Part shown: piece by piece, positions 33,893 through 44,528 of the stretch
Position numbering within the stretch: position 1 is the first letter of the stretch
Layout: the number at the start of each line of letters is the position of its first letter
Source of the DNA: Nesterenkonia halotolerans
Lineage (GTDB): Bacteria > Actinomycetota > Actinomycetes > Actinomycetales > Micrococcaceae
Direction of reading: 5' to 3'
DNA length: 64,000 bases
NCBI RefSeq assembly: GCF_014874065.1
Contig: NZ_JADBEE010000001.1
Location: forward strand, 2,108,001-2,172,000
Translations under genes and position numbers: made by a program
The notes under the pieces: generated by a model
Databases searched by the model: none
The model's input: the letters and a program-made list of their open reading frames with translations, nothing else
Told to the model about the DNA's origin: nothing

Positions 33893-35877
33893 ACGTCGAA
33901 CACCTCGATCGTGCCTTCTGGGTCATCTGCGTAGGCTCGATCGAAGACATCGAGATCATCGTCCATGGGCGGGTGGGCGCGACGTTGGTCAAGGTGCGCA
34001 ATCAGATCGATTACCTCAGGTTCCGACTCCGGGGGTCGGGTGGGCTCAGTGGCATCGAGCCTGGGAGCCAAGGTCGAGGCGGATCGACGAGCGAGATTTT
34101 TTTCACGCTTATCGGTGACGGCACCTTTGCTGTATCGCTGCATGAGATCTTGGAGGGCAACGTCGGGGTTGATGTGCCTGTCGGTCTTGAGGGTTAGCCG
34201 TCGGGTGTAGTCCGCAGCTTCGGCGCTGAACGGAGCGTCGAGCCCTGCTGCTTGATCCCATTCCAAATCGTGCCAGAGGTGCGTGTCGGGATCTTGAAAG
34301 TAGGCTGTGCGCACGTCATCGTGGTCGACCATGATGGGCCATTTTCCTCCGTGGGCGCCCCCGTGTTGCGACTTGGAGCCTCGGTAGAGGTTGAGGGCCG
34401 GGCCGTCGTAGCGCCGACCATTGATCTCAACGCCATAATGCTGAATGGTCCTCCAAACAACGTCCAGGAACTCCATGCGCAAACTCTGGCTAGCCGGCAG
34501 CCGCAGCACCCCAGAGGCGGCGACGCCACGAGAGAACATTTCCGCAGGTGAAAGCACAACATCAGGAATCCGCGGGTCACAGAGTCCCTTGTGAGCGGTG
34601 TGGTGGTAAATGCCGACCCACTCGCGGATGATCGTCTCAAGCTCTGGGACCGTGTAAAAGGCTTCGTTCTCTACGTCCTTGCCTCGAGAGTGCACGTCGG
34701 GGCCCTTGTATGCCGGCAGACGCTCCAACAATTGTTGACGCAAGGTGCGAAAGAATCTTTCGACAGTTGGTTTATCCGTTGGCTTATGCGGGGTTGCTGG
34801 CTGGATATTGATCCCCAGACGGTGACACACGGCTTTGGTTCGAGCCGCGAGATAGACCTTGCCGTGATCGACCACAATCGTATCTGGCAACGCCCCGGTG
34901 GATTGGGTGATCAACGTGTCTGGGACCCCGGCGTAAGGTGCTGGAACACGGTCCTCAGCGGGCATTCCCCATTGTTGGGGTGTGACTACCTGGTACAGCA
35001 CGGAGGAGACGTCTTGGGCCGTAGTTGACACCGCCCGAAGCGCCAGCCCCAAAATACATCGCGAGTACAGGTCCATTGCGATCGTGAGCTCGGTGTTCAA
35101 CCAGCGGCCGGTAGCAGGTTCCATGGCGAACACATCGAGACGAGTGGTGTCCAGAACGACGTACTGGCCAGGCCGATCTGCACTGAGACGTCCTAGAACG
35201 CCTTTCGGACGATCAGCCACAGATCGCCGCTGTTTCGCGGAACCGAAGGTGTAGCGTCCCTTATCGAGTTCCTGCAAACGACGATAGGCCACCGCTTGAG
35301 AAGGGACGTGAGCGTCCGGATATCGCTCTAGGTAAAGTGCGTTGGTTTTATGTAGGACCAATCGTCTCGTGGGGTTGGAACGTGTAGCGAAGAACTTCAA
35401 GACCTCCATACAGGCCTGATCCCACTCTTCAGCAACTGACCGCCGATGGGGTTTGCCGCGGCGCGCATCGATCAGGCCCGCGAGGCCACGTTCGGCGTAT
35501 CGAATTGCGCGGCGACGAACAGTACGGGAGGAGGCGCCCAGCATTGTGCCCGCCTGTCGATATTTCTGTTCGAGCGGGAGTCCGGTTTCGGTCAGAACAA
35601 GTTCATCGTAGATACGAGCTTCTGCTTCTAACCGTTCTCGTTGGACCTTGCTGAGCCCCGACAGCAGGACAACGTCGAGTTCAGAATGTGGATCTTGATC
35701 TCCAATCTCCTCCTGCAGGGGCTCCGCCTGCCCAATTAGAGAAGGAGCGTGGGCGCGCTTGAAGTGCTCTCCCGAACGCAACACCACGGTTGTACCGTCA
35801 AGTTCGACGACGGTCCAGGCGGCGCCATCGTGCCACAGTCCTGCTCCAACGAAAATGTCCAAGATCTCCGATGTCAC
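33889..35877 (-). CDS. tnsB: TnsB/TniA-like DDE transposase
   Basis: 662 residues. An N-terminal helix-turn-helix region (GLPLEQKYRQAGTMLGASSR) precedes an rve-type integrase core with the catalytic Asp in YVVLDTTRLDV (near 242), the second Asp in IVVDHGKVYLA (near 335) and the Glu in PTVERFFRTL (near 373), a D-D38-E type spacing. The C-terminal part matches the Mu transposase beta-barrel region (SLRMEFLDVVWRTIQHYG). TnsB binds the transposon ends and joins 3' ends to target DNA. It overlaps tnsA and tnsC by four bases each. Confidence 0.92.
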   Translation of the reverse strand: MTSEILDIFVGAGLWHDGAAWTVVELDGTTVVLRSGEHFKRAHAPSLIGQAEPLQEEIGDQDPHSELDVVLLSGLSKVQRERLEAEARIYDELVLTETGLPLEQKYRQAGTMLGASSRTVRRRAIRYAERGLAGLIDARRGKPHRRSVAEEWDQACMEVLKFFATRSNPTRRLVLHKTNALYLERYPDAHVPSQAVAYRRLQELDKGRYTFGSAKQRRSVADRPKGVLGRLSADRPGQYVVLDTTRLDVFAMEPATGRWLNTELTIAMDLYSRCILGLALRAVSTTAQDVSSVLYQVVTPQQWGMPAEDRVPAPYAGVPDTLITQSTGALPDTIVVDHGKVYLAARTKAVCHRLGINIQPATPHKPTDKPTVERFFRTLRQQLLERLPAYKGPDVHSRGKDVENEAFYTVPELETIIREWVGIYHHTAHKGLCDPRIPDVVLSPAEMFSRGVAASGVLRLPASQSLRMEFLDVVWRTIQHYGVEINGRRYDGPALNLYRGSKSQHGGAHGGKWPIMVDHDDVRTAYFQDPDTHLWHDLEWDQAAGLDAPFSAEAADYTRRLTLKTDRHINPDVALQDLMQRYSKGAVTDKREKNLARRSASTLAPRLDATEPTRPPESEPEVIDLIAHLDQRRAHPPMDDDLDVFDRAYADDPEGTIEVFDV

Positions 35878-36611
35878 GCTCTAGCTCCTGCCGAAGATTT
35901 CAGAACGGTCTCCTCGCCGAGCGGTTGCTCCAGATCGAGGGTCATGTACCCAGCCCACAGGCAGGCCAGTACTGCCACGCGCCATGAATTCACGTCGCAA
36001 CCCTCGGGCCTTCTCGTGAGGACTTCGCGCAGCGTCACCTCGCTGCAGTCCAAGGTCGCGCGAGCGGCGTCGACCAAGCCTGGAGGAAGACGTTCAGGGC
36101 GTCTTCCGACCGCGAGGGCTTTGATATTGCGGAGTTTTGCTCCGTCACTACCCGTGAACACTTCGTAGTTCCAGCCCTTCGTCCGGCAAAGGCTGCGTGT
36201 CCAGGCTAGTTGCGCTTCGACCTCTGGCCTTTCCAAATGAGCTGAGGGTTTCACGTCAACCAAAGTGACCGTCTTGTCTCGATGGACTAGCAGGATGTCG
36301 GGCACGTGTTTGCGTGGCGCAGCGCCCTCACGCCCCATGATTTGGAACGGTTGGGTAGCTATCCGTCCCACGTTCAGGTCGAAGTCGGCCAGCCACAATC
36401 GGTCTAGCTCGAGCAAGCTCTCGTAGACCATCACCCGCCGATTGGTAGAAGCCCAGAATAAGCCGGGGTAGTTCCGTTGACCTTTGAATGTCGGGGGTAC
36501 CCGGACCGGAAGGCCTTCCACTATCAGGTCAGCACGTGCTTGTTCCCAAGTCGTGCTGACTTCATCGCCGATCTCGTTGCAGTATTTGACCGTCGCTTGG
36601 GGTTTGCTCAC
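35874..36611 (-). CDS. tnsA: TnsA-like endonuclease
   Basis: 245 residues from GTG at 36611. The restriction-endonuclease-like core shows a Glu in VYESLLELDRLW, an Asp in HVPDILLVHRD and the Asp-x-Lys of TVTLVDVKPSAH, matching the E/D/K metal site of TnsA. TnsA nicks the 5' ends of the element so that TnsA plus TnsB give cut-and-paste movement. Its presence separates this element from Tn5053-type TniABQ elements, which lack it. It is the first gene of the operon, about 90 bp from the probable transposon right end. The C-terminal 90 residues probably contact TnsC. Confidence 0.85.
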   Translation of the reverse strand: MSKPQATVKYCNEIGDEVSTTWEQARADLIVEGLPVRVPPTFKGQRNYPGLFWASTNRRVMVYESLLELDRLWLADFDLNVGRIATQPFQIMGREGAAPRKHVPDILLVHRDKTVTLVDVKPSAHLERPEVEAQLAWTRSLCRTKGWNYEVFTGSDGAKLRNIKALAVGRRPERLPPGLVDAARATLDCSEVTLREVLTRRPEGCDVNSWRVAVLACLWAGYMTLDLEQPLGEETVLKSSAGARA

Positions 36612-36659
36612 GTTCTCACTTTGCCTGCCGGACAGGCAGATGAGAAATCTGACACGCTG

Positions 36660-36703
36660 TGGCCAAGTAGGTGATAATTGGCCAACTTATACGAGAACCT
36701 ACA
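36660..36703. repeat. probable right end of the Tn7-like element (TnsB-site-like repeats)
   Basis: Two copies of TGGCCAA start at 36660 and 36679, 19 bp apart, within TGTGGCCAAGTAGG and ATTGGCCAACTTAT. Reading inward on the minus strand, the stretch can begin with TGTAGGTTCTCG (36703 downward), i.e. the plus strand ends ...CCTACA, the TGT/ACA boundary typical of Tn7-like elements. The two boxes also face each other as a palindromic pair, so an operator for tnsA is another reading. Confidence 0.45.
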
Positions 36704-36758
36704 GGCGGATCGGATGTCGAGCGGTCTTGCGTCAAGGAATACTTCCGCCCACTCTAAA

Positions 36759-36779
36759 GTTGAGTATGATGGACTCAAG
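36759..36779 (+). promoter_or_regulatory. HAIR box (HspR operator) upstream of clpB
   Basis: GTTGAGT-N7-ACTCAAG at 36759-36779 matches the HspR inverted repeat consensus CTTGAGT-N7-ACTCAAG at all but the outermost base. It lies 54 bp before the clpB start. A possible -10 TATGAT (36765-36770) falls inside it, so bound HspR would block the promoter. HspR represses dnaK and clpB operons in actinobacteria until heat shock. Confidence 0.85.
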
Positions 36780-36832
36780 TTTATTCGACGCCATCGTGTA
36801 CCCGGCGTCACTACGCACTGGGAGGGGCAGAC

Positions 36833-39469
<2,637 letters not shown>

Positions 39470-39501
39470 ACCCTCGGGGTCAGCGAACCGCCCGGGAAGG
39501 G

Positions 39502-40104
39502 TCAGGAGAGCGTGAGGCCTTCGCGGGCCAGCAGTGCGCGTTTGGTCTCCGTGCCGCCGAAGCCGTAGCCGCCGATCCCGCCGTCGGAACGGATCACCCG
39601 GTGGCACGGCACCGCGAAGGCGACCAGGTTGTTCGCGCAGGCGCTCGCCGCGGCCCGGTGTGCCAGCGGGCGGCCCGCCATCTGCGCGAGCTCCGCGTAA
39701 GACACCGTCTCCCCGGCGGGCACCTCGCGCATCGCGGCCCACACGTCCTGCCGATACTCCGAGCCCGGCTGGATCACGGGGATCTCATCCAGCGCGGTGT
39801 GATCCCCCGCCGCATAGGCCGCCAAGGCCTCTGCCACCCTGCCGGTGCCGGCGGGAAGCGGCTTCATCTCCCGGGCGGCGGTGGTCGGTGCCAGCAGCTC
39901 CAGGCGATCCATGAGTCCCTCCAGCACACGTCCGATCGCGGCCACCTCGGGTTCCTCGCCGATCGCCTGAGCCAGCGAGGCCGCACGGATGGTCTCGTCC
40001 TCGGGGGAGTAGATCACCACAATGGCGCCCAGCCCGTCGAGGGAGGCCGAGGACCAGCGAAGCTCGGGCAGATCGGACTCCGGCGGGAGGGACACATCAG
40101 TCAT
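39502..40104 (-). CDS. ogt: methylated-DNA--protein-cysteine methyltransferase
   Basis: 200 residues. The active-site motif VPCHRVIRSDG (Cys near 167) and the preceding helix AHRAAASACANNLVAFA define the ATase family; VWAAMREVPAGETVSYAELA is the wing and recognition region. The enzyme moves the alkyl group of O6-alkylguanine to its own cysteine, once per molecule. The N-terminal 90 residues form the usual Ada/Ogt N domain. It converges with clpB across 32 bp. ATG at 40104. Confidence 0.93.
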   Translation of the reverse strand: MTDVSLPPESDLPELRWSSASLDGLGAIVVIYSPEDETIRAASLAQAIGEEPEVAAIGRVLEGLMDRLELLAPTTAAREMKPLPAGTGRVAEALAAYAAGDHTALDEIPVIQPGSEYRQDVWAAMREVPAGETVSYAELAQMAGRPLAHRAAASACANNLVAFAVPCHRVIRSDGGIGGYGFGGTETKRALLAREGLTLS

Positions 40105-40462
40105 ATGCCGAATTCTCCATCGCCCACCGAACCAGGTCCACCTCCGCCCTGGACCGCGGCTTGATGGTGCCGCTTCCAGTCTGGAGAGCCCGGGGCGAGC
40201 GGCCCGCGACGCGCAGGCACGCCTTGGGCAGCACCGCGGGCATTACCGCGGAACAGAGTCGGCCTCCGCGGCGTTGAACCAGGTGACTGACCTGACCAGG
40301 CGAGGTCGCATGTGATCGTGCTGACCAACAGCGGCAATCTGACGACGGCGCAGCGCCAGTCATGTTAACCTAGTGAGCACGAACTACTTTTAAACAGCTA
40401 ATCCCGCGATGAGCCCTGCCCGGCATCGTAGAGGACACGAGAAGACAGAGGGGGTCTCGCTT
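40105..40462. other. intergenic between divergent ogt and DUF3073 genes
   Basis: About 358 bp. Minus-strand frames here (88 and 78 codons) are Ser/Arg-rich and not protein-like. The right part has promoter-like AT-rich bases (GTTAACCTAGTGAG near 40363) and the AGGGGG ribosome site for the DUF3073 gene. Confidence 0.4.
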
Positions 40463-40663
40463 ATGGGGCGTGGCCGTCAGAAGGCGAAAGCTACGAAGCA
40501 GGCTCGGGAGATCAAGTACTACACTCCGGACACCGACCTGACTGCGCTCGAGAGAGAGCTCGCCAAGACCCGCGGTGATGGGGATGTCTCCGGCAGATCG
40601 CGACCGGACTCCGAGGAACGAAGCAGCAGTTTCGACCCGTACGAGGATAAGTACGGGCGCTGA
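40463..40663 (+). CDS. DUF3073 domain protein
   Basis: 66 residues: MGRGRQKAKATKQAREIKYY, then TDLTALERELAKTR and a terminal DPYEDKYGR. This small, highly charged protein is found almost only in actinobacteria, usually near purM; here purM is 10 kb away. Function unknown. ATG at 40463 has AGGGGG upstream; earlier in-frame starts are not needed. Confidence 0.9.
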   Translation: MGRGRQKAKATKQAREIKYYTPDTDLTALERELAKTRGDGDVSGRSRPDSEERSSSFDPYEDKYGR

Positions 40664-40666
40664 CGC

Positions 40667-41611
40667 GTGACTGAGCCCACCTCAGAGGCCTTCACCAGAC
40701 CCGTCGAGAACGCCCACAAGGCGGCTCTGCGGTCCATCGCGCGAGTGGTGGAGGACACCGCCGAACCCCAGCCGGCCGATCAGGCCCGCGAGGGCATCGC
40801 CGCGCTGCTCAAGAACGGCGGGGTGCTGGCCGTCACCGGAGCCGGTGTCTCCACCGACTCAGGCATCCCGGACTACCGCGGACCCCAGGGCTCCCTGCAT
40901 CGGCACCGTCCGATGACCTACCAAGAGTTCCAGCATGACCTCGCCGCGCGCCGTCGTTATTGGGCCCGCGGCTTTGTCGGATGGCGCCAGATGCATCGCG
41001 CCGAGCCGAACCAGGCCCACCGGCTGCTCGCCAAATGGCAGACCGAGGGCCTGCTCACCGGACTCGTCACCCAGAACGTGGATGGGCTTCACCGCGCCGC
41101 CGGCTCGGACCCGGTGATCCATCTGCACGGGGACATGGACTCGGTCATCTGCCTGAACTGCGGCAACCGCGAGACTCGGTCCTCCATGGACACCAGGCTC
41201 CAGGAGGCGAACCCCGGCTACGCAGAGGCCGCGTTCGCCGCCGCTGAGAACGTCAATCCTGATGGCGACGTCACGCTGGATCAGTCCTGGGTGGAGAAGT
41301 TCCACATGATCACCTGCCTGGTCTGCGGATCAGACCGGCTCAAGCCTGACGTCGTCTACTTCGGGGAATCGGTGCCTGCTGAGCGCAAGGCCGCCGTGGA
41401 TGAGCTCGTCGCTGCATCCTCGGCGCTTCTGGTGGTGGGCAGCTCCATGGCGGTGATGAGCGGATTCAAGATTGCCCTGACCATGCACCAGTCGCACCGC
41501 GCCATCGGGGTGATCAACGGCGGACCCTCCCGAGCGGACGCGAAGGCAGACTGGCGCTGGCGCACCCGCATCACTCCTGCCCTGGAGGAACTCGACGAGC
41601 TTCTGCACTGA
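40667..41611 (+). CDS. Sir2-family NAD-dependent protein deacylase
   Basis: 314 residues from GTG at 40667, four bases after the DUF3073 stop. Sirtuin motifs are GAGVSTDSGIPDYRG (NAD binding), TQNVDGLHRAAG (catalytic Asn-Asp region), HLHGDMDSVICLNCG with the active His and first Cys pair, then ITCLVCGSDRLKPDVVYFGE with the second Cys pair and GSSMAVMSGFKI. The four Cys bind structural zinc. It removes acyl groups from lysines using NAD. Close spacing suggests co-transcription with DUF3073. Confidence 0.93.
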   Translation: MTEPTSEAFTRPVENAHKAALRSIARVVEDTAEPQPADQAREGIAALLKNGGVLAVTGAGVSTDSGIPDYRGPQGSLHRHRPMTYQEFQHDLAARRRYWARGFVGWRQMHRAEPNQAHRLLAKWQTEGLLTGLVTQNVDGLHRAAGSDPVIHLHGDMDSVICLNCGNRETRSSMDTRLQEANPGYAEAAFAAAENVNPDGDVTLDQSWVEKFHMITCLVCGSDRLKPDVVYFGESVPAERKAAVDELVAASSALLVVGSSMAVMSGFKIALTMHQSHRAIGVINGGPSRADAKADWRWRTRITPALEELDELLH

Positions 41612-41632
41612 CCTGGGAGGATTCCGCGAGGT

Positions 41633-41664
41633 AGTTACTGTACCGTACGTATAGTATAGTAACT
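41633..41664 (+). promoter_or_regulatory. 32-bp palindromic operator for the TetR regulator
   Basis: Two 16-bp arms, AGTTACTGTACCGTAC and GTATAGTATAGTAACT, meet without a gap and pair at 13 of 16 positions. The palindrome ends three bases before the MFS start codon and covers the -10 box. A TetR gene is second in the operon, so this is the likely autoregulatory site. Confidence 0.75.
41655..41660 (+). promoter_or_regulatory. -10 box giving a leaderless MFS mRNA
   Basis: TATAGT at 41655-41660 (a second TATAGT overlaps at 41650-41655). A transcript starting seven or eight bases downstream begins at 41667-41668, exactly at the GTG start codon. There is no ribosome binding site between operator and gene. 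The -35 region is weak. Confidence 0.5.
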
Positions 41665-41667
41665 CCG

Positions 41668-43209
41668 GTGATGACCCTTCCTTCTTTGCATGCCTCGCTC
41701 GGCCAGACGCTCACCGCGTGGCAGCGATGGACCATGCTCGCCATCGTCTCTTCGGCCCTGCTGCTGATCGCCCTCGACAACACGATCCTGTACACGGCGC
41801 TGCCCACGCTCACCACCGAGCTGGGCGCGTCCTCCTCAGCTCAGCTCTGGATCATCAACGCGTATCCGTTGGTCATCGCAGGGCTGCTGCCGGGCTCCGG
41901 CGCGCTGGGGGACCGGTTCGGACATAAGCGCATCTTCCAGGTCGGACTCGGCATCTTCGGTGTGGCCTCGACCCTGGCCGCCTTCTCCGGCACCTCCGAG
42001 ATGCTCATCGCCTCCCGCGCCCTGCTGGCGGTGGGCGCCGCCGCCATGATGCCGGCGACCCTGGCGCTGATCCGGCTGACCTTCGCCGTGGAGCGCGAGC
42101 GCAACCTCGCCATCGCCATCTGGGCCGCGGTCGCCACCGTCGGCATGGCCCTGGGCCCCATCGTCTCCGGGGTGCTGCTGGAGTTCTTCTGGTGGGGCTC
42201 GGTGTTCCTGGTCAACGTCCCGATCGTGATCGCCGCACTGGTGCTGATGCTCGTGGTCGGCCCGGCGAACATCTCCAACCCACGCCGGCGCTGGGACTGG
42301 CTGTCCTCCGCGCAGGTGATGGTCGGCCTCACCGCCGCGGTGCTGGCGATCAAGACCATCGCCGCAACCCCGGTGAACTGGCCGCTCTTTGTGGTCTCCA
42401 CCGTCGTCGCCGTCGTGATGCTCACCGTCTTCGGACGCCGGCAGGTGCGGCTGAATCGCACCTCGGAGCCGCTGGTCGACTTCAGCATCTTCCGCAACCG
42501 CGGGTTCAGCGGCGGCGTCATCGCCGCGGGCGCCAGCATCTTCGCCATCGTCGGGGTTCAACTGGGCACCACCCAGCGCTTCCAGCTGGTGGAGGGCTTC
42601 AGCCCGCTCGACGCCGGCCTGATCGTCTCGGCACTGGCCGTGGGCTCCATGCCCTTCGCGCTCTTCGGCGGGGCGATCCTGCACCGCTCCGGCCTGCTCA
42701 CCCTGATCGGCGGCGGCATGGCGCTGGCCGCCGTGGGCGCGGGCGGAGCCATCTTCGCCACCCTCGCAGACTCGCTGCTCTGGCTGGTGATCAGCTTCGT
42801 CGTGCTCGGCGCCGGGCTGGGTGCGTCCATGTCGGTGGCCTCCACCGCGATCATGGGCAACGTTCCGCCCCGCCGCGCCGGAATGGCGGCCTCCATCGAG
42901 GAGGTCTCCTACGAGTTCGGCGGACTGGTCGGGGTGGCCCTGCTGGGCAGCCTGATCACCTTCGTCTACACCCGGGTGCTGGTCCTGCCCGCGGGGGCCG
43001 AGGAGTTCGCCGGGCAGGCCCCGGCTGCGGTGCTCGAATCCGGGAGCGCCCCCGCCATGGGGGCGGCCGCCGAGGCCTTCGACACCGCCTACCTCGCAGT
43101 GCTGATCGGCGTCGCCCTGATCATGCTGCTCGCGACCATCGCCTCGTCCTGGATGCTGCGCCGGTACACTCCGGGCAGCGAATCCCAGGCCTACCCCGGA
43201 AACCACTGA
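41668..43209 (+). CDS. DHA2-type MFS drug efflux transporter
   Basis: 513 residues with about 14 helices. The DHA2 (EmrB/QacA) motif C and loop features are visible: ALDNTILYTALPTLTTELG in helix 1, GALGDRFGHKRIFQVGL (motif A), and PATLALIRLTF with GMALGPIVSGVLLEFFWW. Such pumps expel cationic dyes, antiseptics or antibiotics using the proton gradient. Start is GTG 41668 or ATG 41671. The next gene is a TetR regulator 16 bp away, and a large palindrome overlaps the promoter, so drug-inducible control is likely. Confidence 0.92.
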   Translation: MMTLPSLHASLGQTLTAWQRWTMLAIVSSALLLIALDNTILYTALPTLTTELGASSSAQLWIINAYPLVIAGLLPGSGALGDRFGHKRIFQVGLGIFGVASTLAAFSGTSEMLIASRALLAVGAAAMMPATLALIRLTFAVERERNLAIAIWAAVATVGMALGPIVSGVLLEFFWWGSVFLVNVPIVIAALVLMLVVGPANISNPRRRWDWLSSAQVMVGLTAAVLAIKTIAATPVNWPLFVVSTVVAVVMLTVFGRRQVRLNRTSEPLVDFSIFRNRGFSGGVIAAGASIFAIVGVQLGTTQRFQLVEGFSPLDAGLIVSALAVGSMPFALFGGAILHRSGLLTLIGGGMALAAVGAGGAIFATLADSLLWLVISFVVLGAGLGASMSVASTAIMGNVPPRRAGMAASIEEVSYEFGGLVGVALLGSLITFVYTRVLVLPAGAEEFAGQAPAAVLESGSAPAMGAAAEAFDTAYLAVLIGVALIMLLATIASSWMLRRYTPGSESQAYPGNH

Positions 43210-43225
43210 GCGGAGATCCAGCACT

Positions 43226-43864
43226 GTGCGCCCCTCCAAACGCCACGAGATCCTCGACGCCGCCACCCGCGTGGTCCAGCGCGAGGGTGTCACCACCCTG
43301 ACCTACGAATCCGTGGCCGCCGAGGCGGGCATGACCAAGGGCGGACTGCTCTACCACTTCCCGTCCCGGGAGGAGCTGCTGCTGGGACTGCACCGGCATG
43401 TGGCTGAGCAGTGGGAACGTTCCCTCGAGGCGCAGGCGGGCGGGACCGCACAGGAGCTCTCCTGGGATGAACGCTTCCAGGCTTTCGTCCGGCTCTCGCA
43501 GAACCCCGAGCGAGCCGAGCTGCTGCTCATGCTCGAGGCGTCCGAGGATCCGGTGGCGAACGCAGCGTGGGATGAGGTCTTCGCCCGCTGGGCCCCGCAG
43601 CCCCCGGAGGTCGTGTCAGCCCCCGACGACGACGCGGAAGCCGCCGCGCTCCGGTGCTTCATCGCGCGGCTCGCCGCCGATGGGCTGTGGTTCTACGAGG
43701 CACTCTCCACTGAGGGCCTGGGCCCTAAGATGCGTGAGCGTGTCACAGAGGAGATCATCGCCTTGGCACAGCGTGCCAGCGATTCCACGACGCAGCGCGC
43801 CAGTGAATCGGCGGCGCGGCCCGCCAGTGATTCCGTGGCGAAGCCCGCCGACGCCGCAGAGTAG
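43226..43864 (+). CDS. TetR-family transcriptional regulator
   Basis: 212 residues. The HTH is RHEILDAATRVVQREGVTTL followed by TYESVAAEAGMTKGGLLYHF, a near-perfect TetR N-terminal domain of the TetR_C_33/TetR_N type. The ligand domain runs to about 180, then a repeat-rich Ser/Ala tail (two variants of ASDSTTQRASESAARPASDS, imperfect 10-12 residue repeats). It follows the efflux pump and should bind the palindrome at 41633-41664. Start GTG at 43226. Confidence 0.9.
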   Translation: MRPSKRHEILDAATRVVQREGVTTLTYESVAAEAGMTKGGLLYHFPSREELLLGLHRHVAEQWERSLEAQAGGTAQELSWDERFQAFVRLSQNPERAELLLMLEASEDPVANAAWDEVFARWAPQPPEVVSAPDDDAEAAALRCFIARLAADGLWFYEALSTEGLGPKMRERVTEEIIALAQRASDSTTQRASESAARPASDSVAKPADAAE

Positions 43865-43873
43865 TCTCGTCCA

Positions 43874-44485
43874 GTGGCAATTCTCTCTCTGATGCTCTTC
43901 GTGGTGGCCGGCGCTGGCACGCCGGGGCCCAACAACACCATCGTGATGGCCTCGGGCGCTGCCTACGGGTTCAAGCGCACCCTGCCGGCGATCCTCGGAG
44001 TGAACGTCGGGTTCCCCTCCATGGTGCTGCTGGTCGGGATCGGGTTGGGCCAGGCGCTTGAGCAGTGGCCGGTCATCTTGGACGTCCTGCGACCGATCGG
44101 CATCCTCTACCTGCTCTGGCTCGCCTTCAAGATCGCCACCGGGCCGACTGACCTGCGGCTCAAGCAGGAGGCCAAACCCCCCGGGTTCGTGCAGATGGCA
44201 CTGTTCCAGTTCGTGAACCCTAAAGCATGGACGCTCTCGGTGGCGGCGCTGAGCACCTTCACCGGATTCTGGGACTCGTTCCTGGCCGAGGTTGCGGTGA
44301 TCGCACTGGTCGCCCTGTGCTTTGGAGCTCCCTTCACCGTGGCCTGGACGCTGCTCGGCGTCGGCGCGGGGAAGGTGATCTCCCAGCCGAAGCACATGCT
44401 GATCTTCAATGTGGTGATGGCCGCACTGTTGGTCGTCTCCGTGGTGCCCGCGATGATCGACACCTGGGAGTCACTGCCGCTGTAG
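43874..44485 (+). CDS. LysE-family amino acid/metabolite exporter
   Basis: 203 residues, six helices. The N-terminal motif GAGTPGPNNTIVMASGAAYG is the LysE/RhtB signature, and FQFVNPKAWTLSVAALSTF is the conserved N-P-K-A loop. Family members export amino acids such as lysine, threonine or homoserine lactones. Substrate unknown. It starts with GTG nine bases after the TetR stop and probably belongs to the same operon. Confidence 0.9.
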   Translation: MAILSLMLFVVAGAGTPGPNNTIVMASGAAYGFKRTLPAILGVNVGFPSMVLLVGIGLGQALEQWPVILDVLRPIGILYLLWLAFKIATGPTDLRLKQEAKPPGFVQMALFQFVNPKAWTLSVAALSTFTGFWDSFLAEVAVIALVALCFGAPFTVAWTLLGVGAGKVISQPKHMLIFNVVMAALLVVSVVPAMIDTWESLPL

Positions 44486-44528
44486 TCTTTCCAGCGCCTG
44501 GCGCACCCGACGCAGGCAAGACCAGCAA

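Noticed and set aside
32825..36611. Tn5053/Tn402-type (TniABQR) element
   Set aside because: A clear TnsA endonuclease gene heads the operon and no resolvase gene is present, which fits a Tn7-like element better.
40097..40363. 88-codon minus-strand ORF overlapping the ogt start
   Set aside because: Ser/Arg-rich composition, no ribosome site and no family pattern. It is treated as non-coding upstream DNA.
41836..43296. Long minus-strand frame across the DHA2 pump
   Set aside because: Antisense shadow with Gly/His/Gln-rich translation. The plus-strand pump has clear MFS motifs.
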